From Chloroflexota bacterium (GTDB lineage Bacteria; Chloroflexota; Limnocylindria; Limnocylindrales; CSP1-4), in assembly GCA_021802825.1 (NCBI GenBank), contig JAJZRG010000034.1:1-38839 (forward strand): a DNA stretch of 38,839 nt, read 5' to 3'. Shown piece by piece: positions 25,593 through 33,851 of the stretch. The notes below the pieces were generated by a model. That model did not search any database and had not been told where the DNA came from. It was given only the letters and a program-made list of their open reading frames with translations. The translations under genes and the position numbers were made by a program. How positions within the stretch are numbered: position 1 is the first letter of the stretch; each line of letters opens with the position of its first letter.

Positions 25593-27560
25593 ATGACGCG
25601 CCTCGCCTCGCTCCTGCCGAAGCTGATGCTGTTCGCCGCCTCGGCGGTGGTCAGCGCGTTCGTGGCGTCGGTCGTCGTCAATGCCACCTCCAACAACGCG
25701 CCCGTGTCGTCGGTCGGTGAGGCGCCCGCCTACCTCCTGGCCGGTCCCGAGACGCCGTCGGGCAGCAACGTCCCGGTCGCGTTCAACATGGTGCCGTCGG
25801 GCACGCCCGCCCGGCTGCCCACGCTCACGCCGACGCAGCTCCAGGCCGCCGCCAAGAGCCTCATCACCACGAAGCCGGTCAAGTGGGTCAACCCCACCGG
25901 CTTCCCGCGCGTCACGCCGGTCACCCAGTTCGACGGCGGCCCCCTGCAGAACTACAACTGCACGCTGGCCTCGGGCGCGATGCTCGCCCGCCTCGCCAGC
26001 GGCATCGTCACCGACGGCTCCACGCTCCGCAGCCTCCAGGACAAGCAGACGGGAGGCACGAGCCTCAACGACCTGGCGCAGGCGCTCTGGCACGGCTACG
26101 GCGTGAGCTACAGCTACGGCCTCGTCCGCCTGTCATCGCTCAAGGAGCTCCTCCAGGCCGGCTACGGGGCCGTGGTCCAGGGCGTCTACGGCCAGGTCCC
26201 GGTCCCCCTGCGCCTCCAGACCGACTTCACCGGTGGGCACGCCATCTACCTCGACGGCTACTACCCGGGCGATCCCGCCCATGGCGTCCCCGAGGCCTAC
26301 TACGTCGTCGACCCGCTCGGCCGACCATGGGCGGGCTACGAGGGCGACTGGTGGCCGGCCGCCGCGATCGACGCCTTCCTCACCGCCTTCTCCGGCGGCG
26401 ACCGCGCCTCCGCGATGTGGGCGTACCCGCCCGGCGGGACGCCGCCGAAGGTGGTCAACCCTGACGTCCTGCCGATGCCGCCCGACCCGCCGACGACGGG
26501 CGTCTCGTCGCCCGCGCCGTCGGGCTCGGTAGCGCCGTCCCCCTCGGGGTCCGCCGGGCCCTCGGCGTCAGCGTCGGTCGGCCCGTCCGCTCCGACCCCG
26601 TCGCCGCCGGGCTCGTCCGCCCCATGGAGGGGCCCCTACCTCGCCGGCGACATCGCGGTGTACGCGCACGTCCTCGAGGTGATCCGCGACGCTCAGGACG
26701 GTGGGCTCAGCATTGCGCCGTTCCTCGACATCTGCGTCCACGAGCCGCGACCGCCCGGCTGCCCCTCCGGCCTGCCAGCGACGGTCACCCTCAACATCCC
26801 GCCGCCCCTGATCCCGCCCCCCGGGCCGACCGTGAGCGTGCTGTTCGTGGACTCGCCGACATCGAACATCGCGATCGTGGGGTTCACCGTGGACCCGCCC
26901 ATGACGGCTGACGTGCAATTCTGGGCCGTCGGCGTGAGCCCGGGCGCCGTGGGCAGCGCGTCCGCGATGACGACCGCCCAGGTGGACGGCAAGACGGTCG
27001 TGCTCGCCCGGCTCGACGTGGCCGCCTCGACCGAGTACCAGTTCCAGGTCGTCGCCGGCGGCGGGACGTCCGCGGCGGTGAGCCCGGTCGGAGAATTCAA
27101 GACGGGCGCCGGGGTGGCGCAGTTCGACGTCACGCTCGGGTCCGCCTCGTCGCCGAGCCTTGGGTTCGGGAGCGGGCTCTCGCCGTACCTCCACGTGCCG
27201 CAGGGGGCGCTGGTGCCGCCGATGGTCGCGGCCGCCTCGGCTGACCCGTCGTGCGCAGACGCGGGTACGTTCGGGGGCCGGGCATTCTGCCTCGAGCCCG
27301 CGACGATCGCGCTCGCGTCGTGTTCGTCAGCACGCGTCACCTATGCGCTCACAGGGATCGATGCCACCGGCGTCCTCGTGCGGGCCTACCCGCAGGGCGG
27401 AATGGGTGGGGTCGCCGGCATCGTGGAGGCATCGGGGTCGACGCCGTCGGGAACCATTGGTGTCGGCTGCCTCGCGTCCGGGCTCACCTACACCGTGGCC
27501 CTGTACGCGCAGGGCAACGACCAGGGGGTGCTGGCGCAGCGGACGCTGGCCGTTCCGTAA
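25593..27560 (+). CDS. Membrane-anchored C39-like papain-fold cysteine peptidase
   Basis: A 655-residue protein. N-terminal signal anchor at residues ~8-30 (PKLMLFAASAVVSAFVASVV). Residues ~105-285 match a peptidase C39-like fold, with a nucleophile candidate C123 in NYNCTLASGAMLARLASG, H216 in GGHAIYLDGYY and D240 in YVVDPLGRP. Q112 or N120 is the possible oxyanion residue. A Pro/Ser stalk (~295-345) is followed by a fibronectin-like beta domain (~400-490) and a further C-terminal beta domain with Cys residues. ATG 25593 follows the previous stop by one base. Catalysis is inferred from the triad order; the fold could instead be a binding version. Known C39 relatives cleave leader peptides or cell-wall peptides. 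Confidence 0.82.
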   Translation: MTRLASLLPKLMLFAASAVVSAFVASVVVNATSNNAPVSSVGEAPAYLLAGPETPSGSNVPVAFNMVPSGTPARLPTLTPTQLQAAAKSLITTKPVKWVNPTGFPRVTPVTQFDGGPLQNYNCTLASGAMLARLASGIVTDGSTLRSLQDKQTGGTSLNDLAQALWHGYGVSYSYGLVRLSSLKELLQAGYGAVVQGVYGQVPVPLRLQTDFTGGHAIYLDGYYPGDPAHGVPEAYYVVDPLGRPWAGYEGDWWPAAAIDAFLTAFSGGDRASAMWAYPPGGTPPKVVNPDVLPMPPDPPTTGVSSPAPSGSVAPSPSGSAGPSASASVGPSAPTPSPPGSSAPWRGPYLAGDIAVYAHVLEVIRDAQDGGLSIAPFLDICVHEPRPPGCPSGLPATVTLNIPPPLIPPPGPTVSVLFVDSPTSNIAIVGFTVDPPMTADVQFWAVGVSPGAVGSASAMTTAQVDGKTVVLARLDVAASTEYQFQVVAGGGTSAAVSPVGEFKTGAGVAQFDVTLGSASSPSLGFGSGLSPYLHVPQGALVPPMVAAASADPSCADAGTFGGRAFCLEPATIALASCSSARVTYALTGIDATGVLVRAYPQGGMGGVAGIVEASGSTPSGTIGVGCLASGLTYTVALYAQGNDQGVLAQRTLAVP

Positions 27561-27661
27561 CGTCCCGAAGCGCACATCCCTCGCCGGTTGAGTCGGGTCA
27601 GGGTCAGGAGCATCCCCCGCGCGCACGGGCCGCGCCGCGGACCCCCGGCTCGGGTCGGCGC

Positions 27662-30571
27662 TCAGCCCGTGTTCTGGAGCCCGGCTGCCACGCCGTTGAT
27701 CGTCGCGCCCACGACCGAGCGGATCGCCGCCGCGTCGGCCGGGTCGAGCTGAGGGTCCCGCAGCCGTCCGAGCAACTCGACCTGCAGCGCGGACAGCGCG
27801 TCAACGTACGGGTTGCGCAGCTCGATCGCGCGCGCCAGCGCGGGGTGGTCGCCGAGGAGGCGGTCGCGGCCGGTCACCAGCCCCAGAAGCCGGACGGAGC
27901 GGACGTGCTCGGCCTCGATCAGGGTCGCGATCGCCGCCGCCCCGGGGCCCGGCGCCAGCTCGGCGAAGCGCCGGAACGTCCCCATGTCCGCCTTGGCGAG
28001 CGAGAGCTCAGCGTTGTCGAGCACCGAGGCAAAGAACGGCCAGCGCCGGTAGAGGTCGCGGAGGCGGTCCAGCACCGCCTGTCCGCCGGGTACCGTCGCC
28101 GCCTCGAGGGCGGTCCCGAGGCCGTACCAGCCGGGCAGGTTCGCGCGCGCCTGCGACCAGGCGAACACCCACGGGATTGCCCGAAGCGACGCCAGCTCCA
28201 GCCCCGGGTCGGCGCTCGCCGCCCACTTGCCGGCTCCCGGCCGCGACGACGGCCGCGACCCGAGCCCCAGGTCGGCGATCAGGTCGATCGGGGTGGCGGC
28301 CCGGAAGAAGGCCGGGAAGCCCGGCAGCTCGACGAGTGACCGGTAGGCGGCCCGCGAGACCGTCGCGAGCTCGGCCATCATCGCCCCGCCGCCGGCGGCC
28401 GCCTCGTGCACGGCGCGCTCGTGCTCGGGCGTGGACGCGAGCAGCACGGCGGCCGCCACCTGCTCGAGGTGGCGCTGGGCGATGGCCGGGTCCGCGTAGT
28501 GGGCGGCGATCACCTCGCCCTGCTCGGTGAACTTGAGGCGACCGTCCACCGAACCCGGCGCCTGCGCGAGGATGGCGCGGTTCGCCGGCCCGCCGCCGCG
28601 GCCGATGGCGCCGCCGCGGCCGTGGAACAGCGTGAGCGTGATGCCGTGGCGCCGCGCGACGCCTACCAGCGTCTCCTGCGCCCGGTAGAGGAGCCAGTTG
28701 GCGGCCAGGACCCCGCTTTCCTTGGACGAGTCCGAGTAGCCCAGCATGACCTCCTGGGCGTCGCCGCGGGTCCGCAGATGCTCGCGATAGCCAGGGTCGG
28801 AGAGGAGTGCGTCGAGGAACGGCCCGGCTCCCTCGAGCGCCTCGGCGGACTCCAGGAGCGGCACCACGTCAAGGGCCGGCACCAGCGAGGGCAGGTCCGC
28901 GAGGGTGGGCGCTGGGACCGTGAACGGGTTGCGTTCGGCAGCCCGGGCGGCGAGGTCCAGCACGCGGCGGACGTCGTCGGGGGTCGTCGTGAACGAGATC
29001 ACGTAGCGATGGCAGGCCTCCACCCCGACCCGCGCCTGGAGGCGGGCCATGGCGCGGAACGTCGCCAGCACCTCCTGGGCTGTTACGCCCGCGACTACCA
29101 CGGTGTCGGGCGGGTCGCCGCGCCCCAGCGCGGCCTCCGTGGCGCGGTGCACGTCCGCGTGCTGGCGGATCTCGAGCGAGGCGAGGTGGAACCCGAAGGT
29201 CGCGAGCTGCCAGCGGAAGTCGGCGATCTCGCCCCACGCGACGCGCCCCTGGCCATCGGCCACCAGAGCGTCGGCGAGGACCGCCAGCTCGGCGTCGAGG
29301 GCCGCTGGCTCGGCGTACCCGCCGGCCCGAGGCGCGGTTTCGCCGGTCAGGGCGGCGCGCGTCCGGCGCAGGCGCTCGGCGATCGCGCCCATGCGCTGCC
29401 GGTAGGGCTCGTCGGCGAAGCGGCCCCGCAGCTGGCGCATCGTCTCGGGCAGTTCCTCCGCGTCGCGCGCGAGCGCGCTGCCCATGGACCGGTCGAGGCG
29501 CTCCGGCGGCACGCGGGCCGCGAGCGTGCTCATGAGTCGCGTCGCGACGGCCTCGTAGCCGCGCAGCAGGTGCTCCGTCTGGAGCCGCGCCGCCTGGAGC
29601 GTCACCTCGGCGGTCACGCCCGGGTGCCCGTCGCGGTCGCCCCCGATCCAAGAGCCGAAGCGCAGGATGGCCGGCACCTCGGGAGGGCGCGTGCCCGTCC
29701 GCCCGGCATCCGCGGCAACGAGCCCGCGGTCCTCGGCTGGCCCGGGCCGCCACGCGTCGAGCGACCGGTCGGCGGCGCGCTGGAAGCGCGGGACAATGGT
29801 GAACAGCACTTCGTCGAAGATAGCGAGCGCGGAGCGAACCTCGTCGAGCGGCGACGGTCGTGTCGTGCGCAGGTCCGACATGTGCCACAGGAGCGTGATC
29901 TCCTCGCGCAGGCGCCGCCGCACGTCCGCGTCCTCGTCGGGCGTGATCAGCGGGTCGTCGAGGGCGTCGAGGAGGCGGCGGACCCGGCGCTGCGCCATGA
30001 GCAGGGTGCGGCGGCGCGCCTCGGTCGGGTGCGCCGTGAGCACCGAGTGGACGACCGTGCGGCCCAGCAGCGCCCGGACGCCCGCCGCGTCGTGCTCGGC
30101 ACGCAGCACGTCCACGGCCTCGCGCAGCGATTCGTCGATTCCCCGCCCACGGGCGCGCCGGGCACGCAAGCGCAGCGTGCGGATGCGCTGGCGCTCCTCC
30201 GCGAGGTTGACCAGCTGGAAGTAGAGCGTGAACGCCTTTGCCACGGCCGCGGCAGCTGCGGTGTCGAGACCCCGAATCTCGGCGGTCAGGCGGCCGCGCT
30301 CGGCCTCGTGGCCGGTGGCCGCGAGATCGTCGCCGCGACGCAGGGCGATTGTCAGCTTCCGGAGACGCTCGACGACGGCGAACAACTCGGGTCCAGCCTG
30401 CTCGGCGATCACCTGGCCGAGCAGCGCGCCGAGGAGCCTAACCTCGCGCCCCATCGGGTCGTGGGCGCGTCCAAGCCCGGGCCCCGGGGGCTCGGCGGCG
30501 ACCGCGGCGAACCGGGCTTCCGGGGCTCGCGCGACGGGGGACCGCGGAGCGCGGGCGGCTCGAGAAGGCAC
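27662..30571 (-). CDS. ppc: Phosphoenolpyruvate carboxylase
   Basis: It converts PEP and bicarbonate to oxaloacetate and phosphate, the anaplerotic entry to the TCA cycle. Signature motifs in order: VRLLGALLGQVIAEQAG, VHSVLTAHPTEARRRTLL (catalytic His), GSWIGGDRDGHPGVT, VMLGYSDSSKESGVLAANWL (catalytic Lys), LFHGRGGAIGRGGGPAN (catalytic Arg loop), RLKFTEQGEVI, and the C-terminal QNTG. The start is uncertain. GTG 30571 follows TATCCT by seven bases (leaderless arrangement) and gives 969 residues. ATG 30454 gives 930, closer to the usual 880-930. TTG 30607 is also in frame. It converges with the surface operon and is divergent from the kinase. Confidence 0.96.
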   Translation of the reverse strand: MPSRAARAPRSPVARAPEARFAAVAAEPPGPGLGRAHDPMGREVRLLGALLGQVIAEQAGPELFAVVERLRKLTIALRRGDDLAATGHEAERGRLTAEIRGLDTAAAAAVAKAFTLYFQLVNLAEERQRIRTLRLRARRARGRGIDESLREAVDVLRAEHDAAGVRALLGRTVVHSVLTAHPTEARRRTLLMAQRRVRRLLDALDDPLITPDEDADVRRRLREEITLLWHMSDLRTTRPSPLDEVRSALAIFDEVLFTIVPRFQRAADRSLDAWRPGPAEDRGLVAADAGRTGTRPPEVPAILRFGSWIGGDRDGHPGVTAEVTLQAARLQTEHLLRGYEAVATRLMSTLAARVPPERLDRSMGSALARDAEELPETMRQLRGRFADEPYRQRMGAIAERLRRTRAALTGETAPRAGGYAEPAALDAELAVLADALVADGQGRVAWGEIADFRWQLATFGFHLASLEIRQHADVHRATEAALGRGDPPDTVVVAGVTAQEVLATFRAMARLQARVGVEACHRYVISFTTTPDDVRRVLDLAARAAERNPFTVPAPTLADLPSLVPALDVVPLLESAEALEGAGPFLDALLSDPGYREHLRTRGDAQEVMLGYSDSSKESGVLAANWLLYRAQETLVGVARRHGITLTLFHGRGGAIGRGGGPANRAILAQAPGSVDGRLKFTEQGEVIAAHYADPAIAQRHLEQVAAAVLLASTPEHERAVHEAAAGGGAMMAELATVSRAAYRSLVELPGFPAFFRAATPIDLIADLGLGSRPSSRPGAGKWAASADPGLELASLRAIPWVFAWSQARANLPGWYGLGTALEAATVPGGQAVLDRLRDLYRRWPFFASVLDNAELSLAKADMGTFRRFAELAPGPGAAAIATLIEAEHVRSVRLLGLVTGRDRLLGDHPALARAIELRNPYVDALSALQVELLGRLRDPQLDPADAAAIRSVVGATINGVAAGLQNTG

Positions 30572-30701
30572 ATCGCACAGGATATGGCCCGCAGGCACGA
30601 CCACCAACAGGCTCGTCGGTTACGGTTCGACTGCAAGGGCACCGTCCCGCTACCGGGCCGAAACCGACGAAGGTAGCGGAGGCGCCTAGGCTTGCAGCGA
30701 A

Positions 30702-32099
30702 ATGCCGCGCCCGATCACCGACAACGAACGCCTGCCCGACGGGGCTGCGAGTCGCGACGACGCACCGGGTTACCGCTCGCCAAGTGGCGGGGCAGTCGAT
30801 GGCACCGTGCGCGGTGTGCTGGACCCGCTCCGCGGTCCCGTCCCCGCGCCGCCGACGGAGCCCCGCGACCCGGTTGCCGAGCTCCGGTTCCTGCACCACG
30901 TCCTGCGGCTCGCGACGACCGCGCGGACGTGGGAGGAACTGCTCGAGACCGTCGTGGACGGGACGCGCGACGCGCTCCACGCGTCGGTGTCGAGTCTCTA
31001 CCTCCTCGACCGCGACGGGCAGCAGTTGACACTGGTCGCCACGAACGGCCTCGACCGCCACCACATCGGCCGGGCCCGGGTCCCCATGGGAGAGGGGATC
31101 ACCGGGCACGTCGCCGCCAGCCGCCAGCCCGTCACGATCGCCGACGTCGCCGCCGACAAGCGGTTCTTGTGGGTCCGGGGCCTCGACCAGCGGCGCTTCG
31201 TCGCGTCGATGCTGTCCGTCCCGCTGACCTGGCGCGACCAGGTCGTTGGGGTGCTCAACGTCCAGACCGAGGTCCAGCGGGACTTCACCGACGACGACGT
31301 TGCCCAGCTGTCCGCCATCGCTGACCTCCTGGCCGGGATCGTCGAGAAGGGCCGCATCCAGCGCGAGGCCGAGGCGCAGGTGGCGCAGCTCCAGGCGCTC
31401 GACCACGCGCGATCGGAGCTGATCGCGCTGGTCACCCACGAGCTGCGCACCCCGCTCGCGGTGGTGCGCGCGTACACGGACCTGCTGTCCGAAGAGCCAC
31501 CCCTCGACGGCCGCGCGTCGCGCGATCCGACGCGCCGCGCCACCCGCGCCGCGTGGCACAACGGCACGCTCGAGCAGATCGAGCGGCTTGACCGGCTCGT
31601 GGGCGCCATCCTCGAGTCCGTGCGCGTCATGCCGGACCAGCCGGCCGATCTCCAGACGATCGACTTCGCCGCGCTCGTGGCCGAGATGCTCGCGGACGTG
31701 GCGCCGCTGCTCCACCGCCACCAGACGTCGCTCGCCACGACGCGGCCGCTCTCGGTCACCGCCGACCCCGCCCGGCTGCGCCAGGTGCTCGAGCACCTCA
31801 TCGAGAACGCGGTCAAGTACGCGCCTCCCGACACCCGGATCGAGCTCGACTGGTCGCTGGTCGAGGGCGTCGCGCGCATCGGCGTGAGCGACGAGGGGCC
31901 CGGCATCCCGCCCGAGTGGCGGGAGCGGATCTTCGAACCGTATGCCCGTCGCGAGACCAACACCGCGCGTGGGTCCGGCATCGGGCTCTACGCCGCGCGT
32001 AGGCTTGCAGAGTCGATGGGCGGCCGGCTGTGGTGCGAACCGTCAGCCACCGGCGGAGCGAGGTTCGTCCTCGCGCTGCCGGCCGCAGCCGCCGCCTGA
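30702..32099 (+). CDS. Cytosolic GAF-domain sensor histidine kinase
   Basis: A 465-residue kinase. A disordered ~55-residue N-terminus precedes a GAF domain at ~60-220 (ATTARTWEELLETVVDGTRD; VPMGEGITGHVAASRQPVTI; SMLSVPLTWRDQVVGVLNVQ). A short coiled coil leads to HisKA with H246 in ALVTHELRTPL, and the HATPase domain has IENAVKY, DEGPGIP and GSGIGLYAARRLAESMGG boxes. No membrane span is visible, so the signal is probably intracellular (small molecule or redox through GAF). It is followed by the response regulator gene 16 bp later, its evident partner. A short insert (RASRDPTRRATRAAWHN) extends the HisKA helices. Confidence 0.95.
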   Translation: MPRPITDNERLPDGAASRDDAPGYRSPSGGAVDGTVRGVLDPLRGPVPAPPTEPRDPVAELRFLHHVLRLATTARTWEELLETVVDGTRDALHASVSSLYLLDRDGQQLTLVATNGLDRHHIGRARVPMGEGITGHVAASRQPVTIADVAADKRFLWVRGLDQRRFVASMLSVPLTWRDQVVGVLNVQTEVQRDFTDDDVAQLSAIADLLAGIVEKGRIQREAEAQVAQLQALDHARSELIALVTHELRTPLAVVRAYTDLLSEEPPLDGRASRDPTRRATRAAWHNGTLEQIERLDRLVGAILESVRVMPDQPADLQTIDFAALVAEMLADVAPLLHRHQTSLATTRPLSVTADPARLRQVLEHLIENAVKYAPPDTRIELDWSLVEGVARIGVSDEGPGIPPEWRERIFEPYARRETNTARGSGIGLYAARRLAESMGGRLWCEPSATGGARFVLALPAAAAA

Positions 32100-32115
32100 G
32101 AGGAAGGATGAAGCC

Positions 32116-32835
32116 GTGATCGGAACTCGGCCGTTGCGCATCCTGGTCGTGGACGACGACCCGGCGATGGTGGGTGCCATCACCGCGCTGGTTGGCACCG
32201 AGGGCCACCAGGTCATCACCGCCTACGACGGCCTGACCGCCGTCAAGCGATTCCGCGAGGAGCGGCCCGACCTCGTTCTGCTTGACCTCGCGATGCCCGG
32301 GCCCGACGGCTTCACGGTCATCGGCCAGCTCCGCGCCTCGGGGAACGTGCCCGTGCTGGTGGTCTCGGGCGAGAGCGCCGAGGCGGCGAAGGTCAAGGCG
32401 CTCGGCATCGGCGCGGACGACTACCTCGTCAAGCCCTTCGGCAAGCAGGAGCTCCTGGCGCGGATCTCGGCGGTCATGCGCCGGGTCGACCTCGCCGGCA
32501 CCGGCCGGGGGTCAGGCGACGGGGCGTCCGGGCTGCTGACGGCGGGATCGCTCACGCTTGAGCCAGCGCGCCATGAGGCACGGGTCGGCGTGACCGCGCT
32601 GGGCCTCACGCCCACCGAGTTCCGGCTGCTCGAGGCGCTCGTCCGCGCGGGCGGCGACCTCGTCCCGCACCACCGCCTCGCACGCGCCGGGTGGCCGGCA
32701 GAGCCCGACCCCGACCTGCTGTGGCTCAAGCCGCACCTCGCTCGGCTGCGCTCCAAGCTCGAGGCCGTCGGCGGGCCGCGGATCGTCGCGGTGCGCTCCG
32801 TGGGCTACCGCATCGAGGCCGACGAGCGCGCGTAG
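32116..32835 (+). CDS. OmpR-family response regulator
   Basis: A 239-residue response regulator paired with the upstream kinase. The receiver has the complete site: D13-D15 acidic cluster in LVVDDDPAM, phospho-acceptor D57 in LVLLDLAMPGPDG, S84 in VLVVSGES and K106 in YLVKPFGK. The C-terminal winged-helix domain (~140-235) has LTPTEFRLLEALVRAGGDLV and VRSVGYRIE. GTG 32116 follows AGGAAGGA. A three-codon frame (ATG AAG CCG TGA) starting at 32108 overlaps this GTG by its stop, possibly aiding coupling. No target can be assigned. Confidence 0.94.
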   Translation: MIGTRPLRILVVDDDPAMVGAITALVGTEGHQVITAYDGLTAVKRFREERPDLVLLDLAMPGPDGFTVIGQLRASGNVPVLVVSGESAEAAKVKALGIGADDYLVKPFGKQELLARISAVMRRVDLAGTGRGSGDGASGLLTAGSLTLEPARHEARVGVTALGLTPTEFRLLEALVRAGGDLVPHHRLARAGWPAEPDPDLLWLKPHLARLRSKLEAVGGPRIVAVRSVGYRIEADERA

Positions 32836-33195
32836 ACCCGAGCCTGGGGCCTTCGCTCCGCGTGGCGCAGCCGGCGGCCGGGCCGCGCGCAGTGGGAGCA
32901 GCTGGCACACATGTGTGCCAGACCGCGGGTCGCTGAGCCTGGCCCGCGCCCCAATCCCGCCGTTGGCCCGCGCGCCGCACGTTCAGGGGCCCCGCATGGC
33001 ACAGCCGCGTGCCAAGGCCATCGGTGCCTGACCGCCCAGGCGCCAGACTGCGTTCGGCGCGCCAGCCGGCTCGATCGGAGGCGGAGCCGAGGCGTGGGCC
33101 GAGCGCGCCCGACGGTGCGTGAGCGAGTAACGCAGGCCACAACGCCGCGAGCGCGCCGGATCACGCGCCAGCCGATGATCCGCTGGAGAATCGAA
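32836..33195. other. 360-bp gap with two TGGCAC-N6-GTGCCA palindromes
   Basis: No gene is supported. The notable content is the perfect 20-bp palindrome CTGGCACACATGTGTGCCAG (32902-32921) and a second TGGCAC-AGCCGC-GTGCCA (32997-33014). Neither is followed by a T-run, so they do not look like intrinsic terminators. They sit between two convergent genes. Confidence 0.6.
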
Positions 33196-33223
33196 ACGGC
33201 CCCGGGGGCGTGACCGGGGCCGT
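33196..33223 (-). terminator. Strong hairpin terminator after four-cysteine protein gene
   Basis: A perfect 10-bp stem ACGGCCCCGG / CCGGGGCCGT with an 8-base loop. On the minus strand it is followed by TTCGATTCT, a weak T-rich tail. It lies about 50 bp beyond the stop of the minus-strand gene at 33276 and would also stop read-through from the response regulator side. Confidence 0.65.
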
Positions 33224-33275
33224 GTCGTTGCTGAGGGCGGCGACCGCACGAGCGGCGCCGCGAGGCGCGAGGCCG

Positions 33276-33503
33276 CTATGCGGCGGCCACGAGCGCGCGA
33301 CCACGGGCGTCATGCGCCACGTTCGCGCAGTCCACCTTGCAGCCGCGGGCGTCGCGACCGGCCATTGGGGCGAAGTGGAACCATGCCGAGGTGCCGTCGC
33401 TGGACCCGCGCTCGAGCCGACAGCCGCAGGCCGTGCAGGTGACGGGGCCACCGACGACCTCGCGGCCAGCGATCCCCTTGGAGTCGAACACCGGGTACGT
33501 CAT
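33276..33503 (-). CDS. Small four-cysteine, zinc-ribbon-like protein (75 aa)
   Basis: A 75-residue protein of unknown function. ATG 33503 is preceded by GGAAGGA at the right distance; longer in-frame starts up to 33809 give only Arg/Pro-rich residues and are rejected. The sequence has TCTACGCRLERG with a CxxC knuckle, an aromatic AWFHFAP strand, then DARGCKVDC with two further Cys and a nearby His (VAH). Four Cys in two pairs suggest a metal-binding treble-clef or ribbon. It has its own strong terminator, so it is a single-gene unit. Confidence 0.75.
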   Translation of the reverse strand: MTYPVFDSKGIAGREVVGGPVTCTACGCRLERGSSDGTSAWFHFAPMAGRDARGCKVDCANVAHDARGRALVAAA

Positions 33504-33851
33504 TGGGCACTGTCCTTCCGGTTGTTGCGGGCGCCGAATCCGGGAGCGTCGCTCGCCGACCGTGTGATGCATGCAACTGAGGCGGCTGCATGCTGCGCCG
33601 ATCGTGTGGAGAAGGCGGCGCCGGCGTGGCGGCGGGGCGGTTGCGTTTCGGTTGCACCGCCCGGGGCCGAAAGGCACCTTCGGGCCCGTCAGCTCTCGGC
33701 CGGCGGCGCCTCCGCGCAATGGCCCCAGCCGGAGCTGTCGCCGGGCAGCACGCCCGGACCCGAACGACGGGCGCCCCAAACGTGGCCCGTGTCCGAGCGG
33801 CCTCGCCACCGAACTTCGCTACCCTGTCGCGACACGACAGCGGAGGTTCGC
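33504..33851. other. 348-bp divergent intergenic region
   Basis: It separates the minus-strand four-cysteine gene from the plus-strand SDR gene. I see TGCATGCA near 33570 and a TACCCT about 30 bp before the SDR start as a possible -10 box, but no convincing promoter or RNA. Confidence 0.35.

Noticed and set aside
32902..32921. TGGCAC as a sigma-54 promoter -24 element
   Set aside because: The -12 TTGC element at the required spacing is absent and no gene start follows; the symmetric palindrome explains it better.
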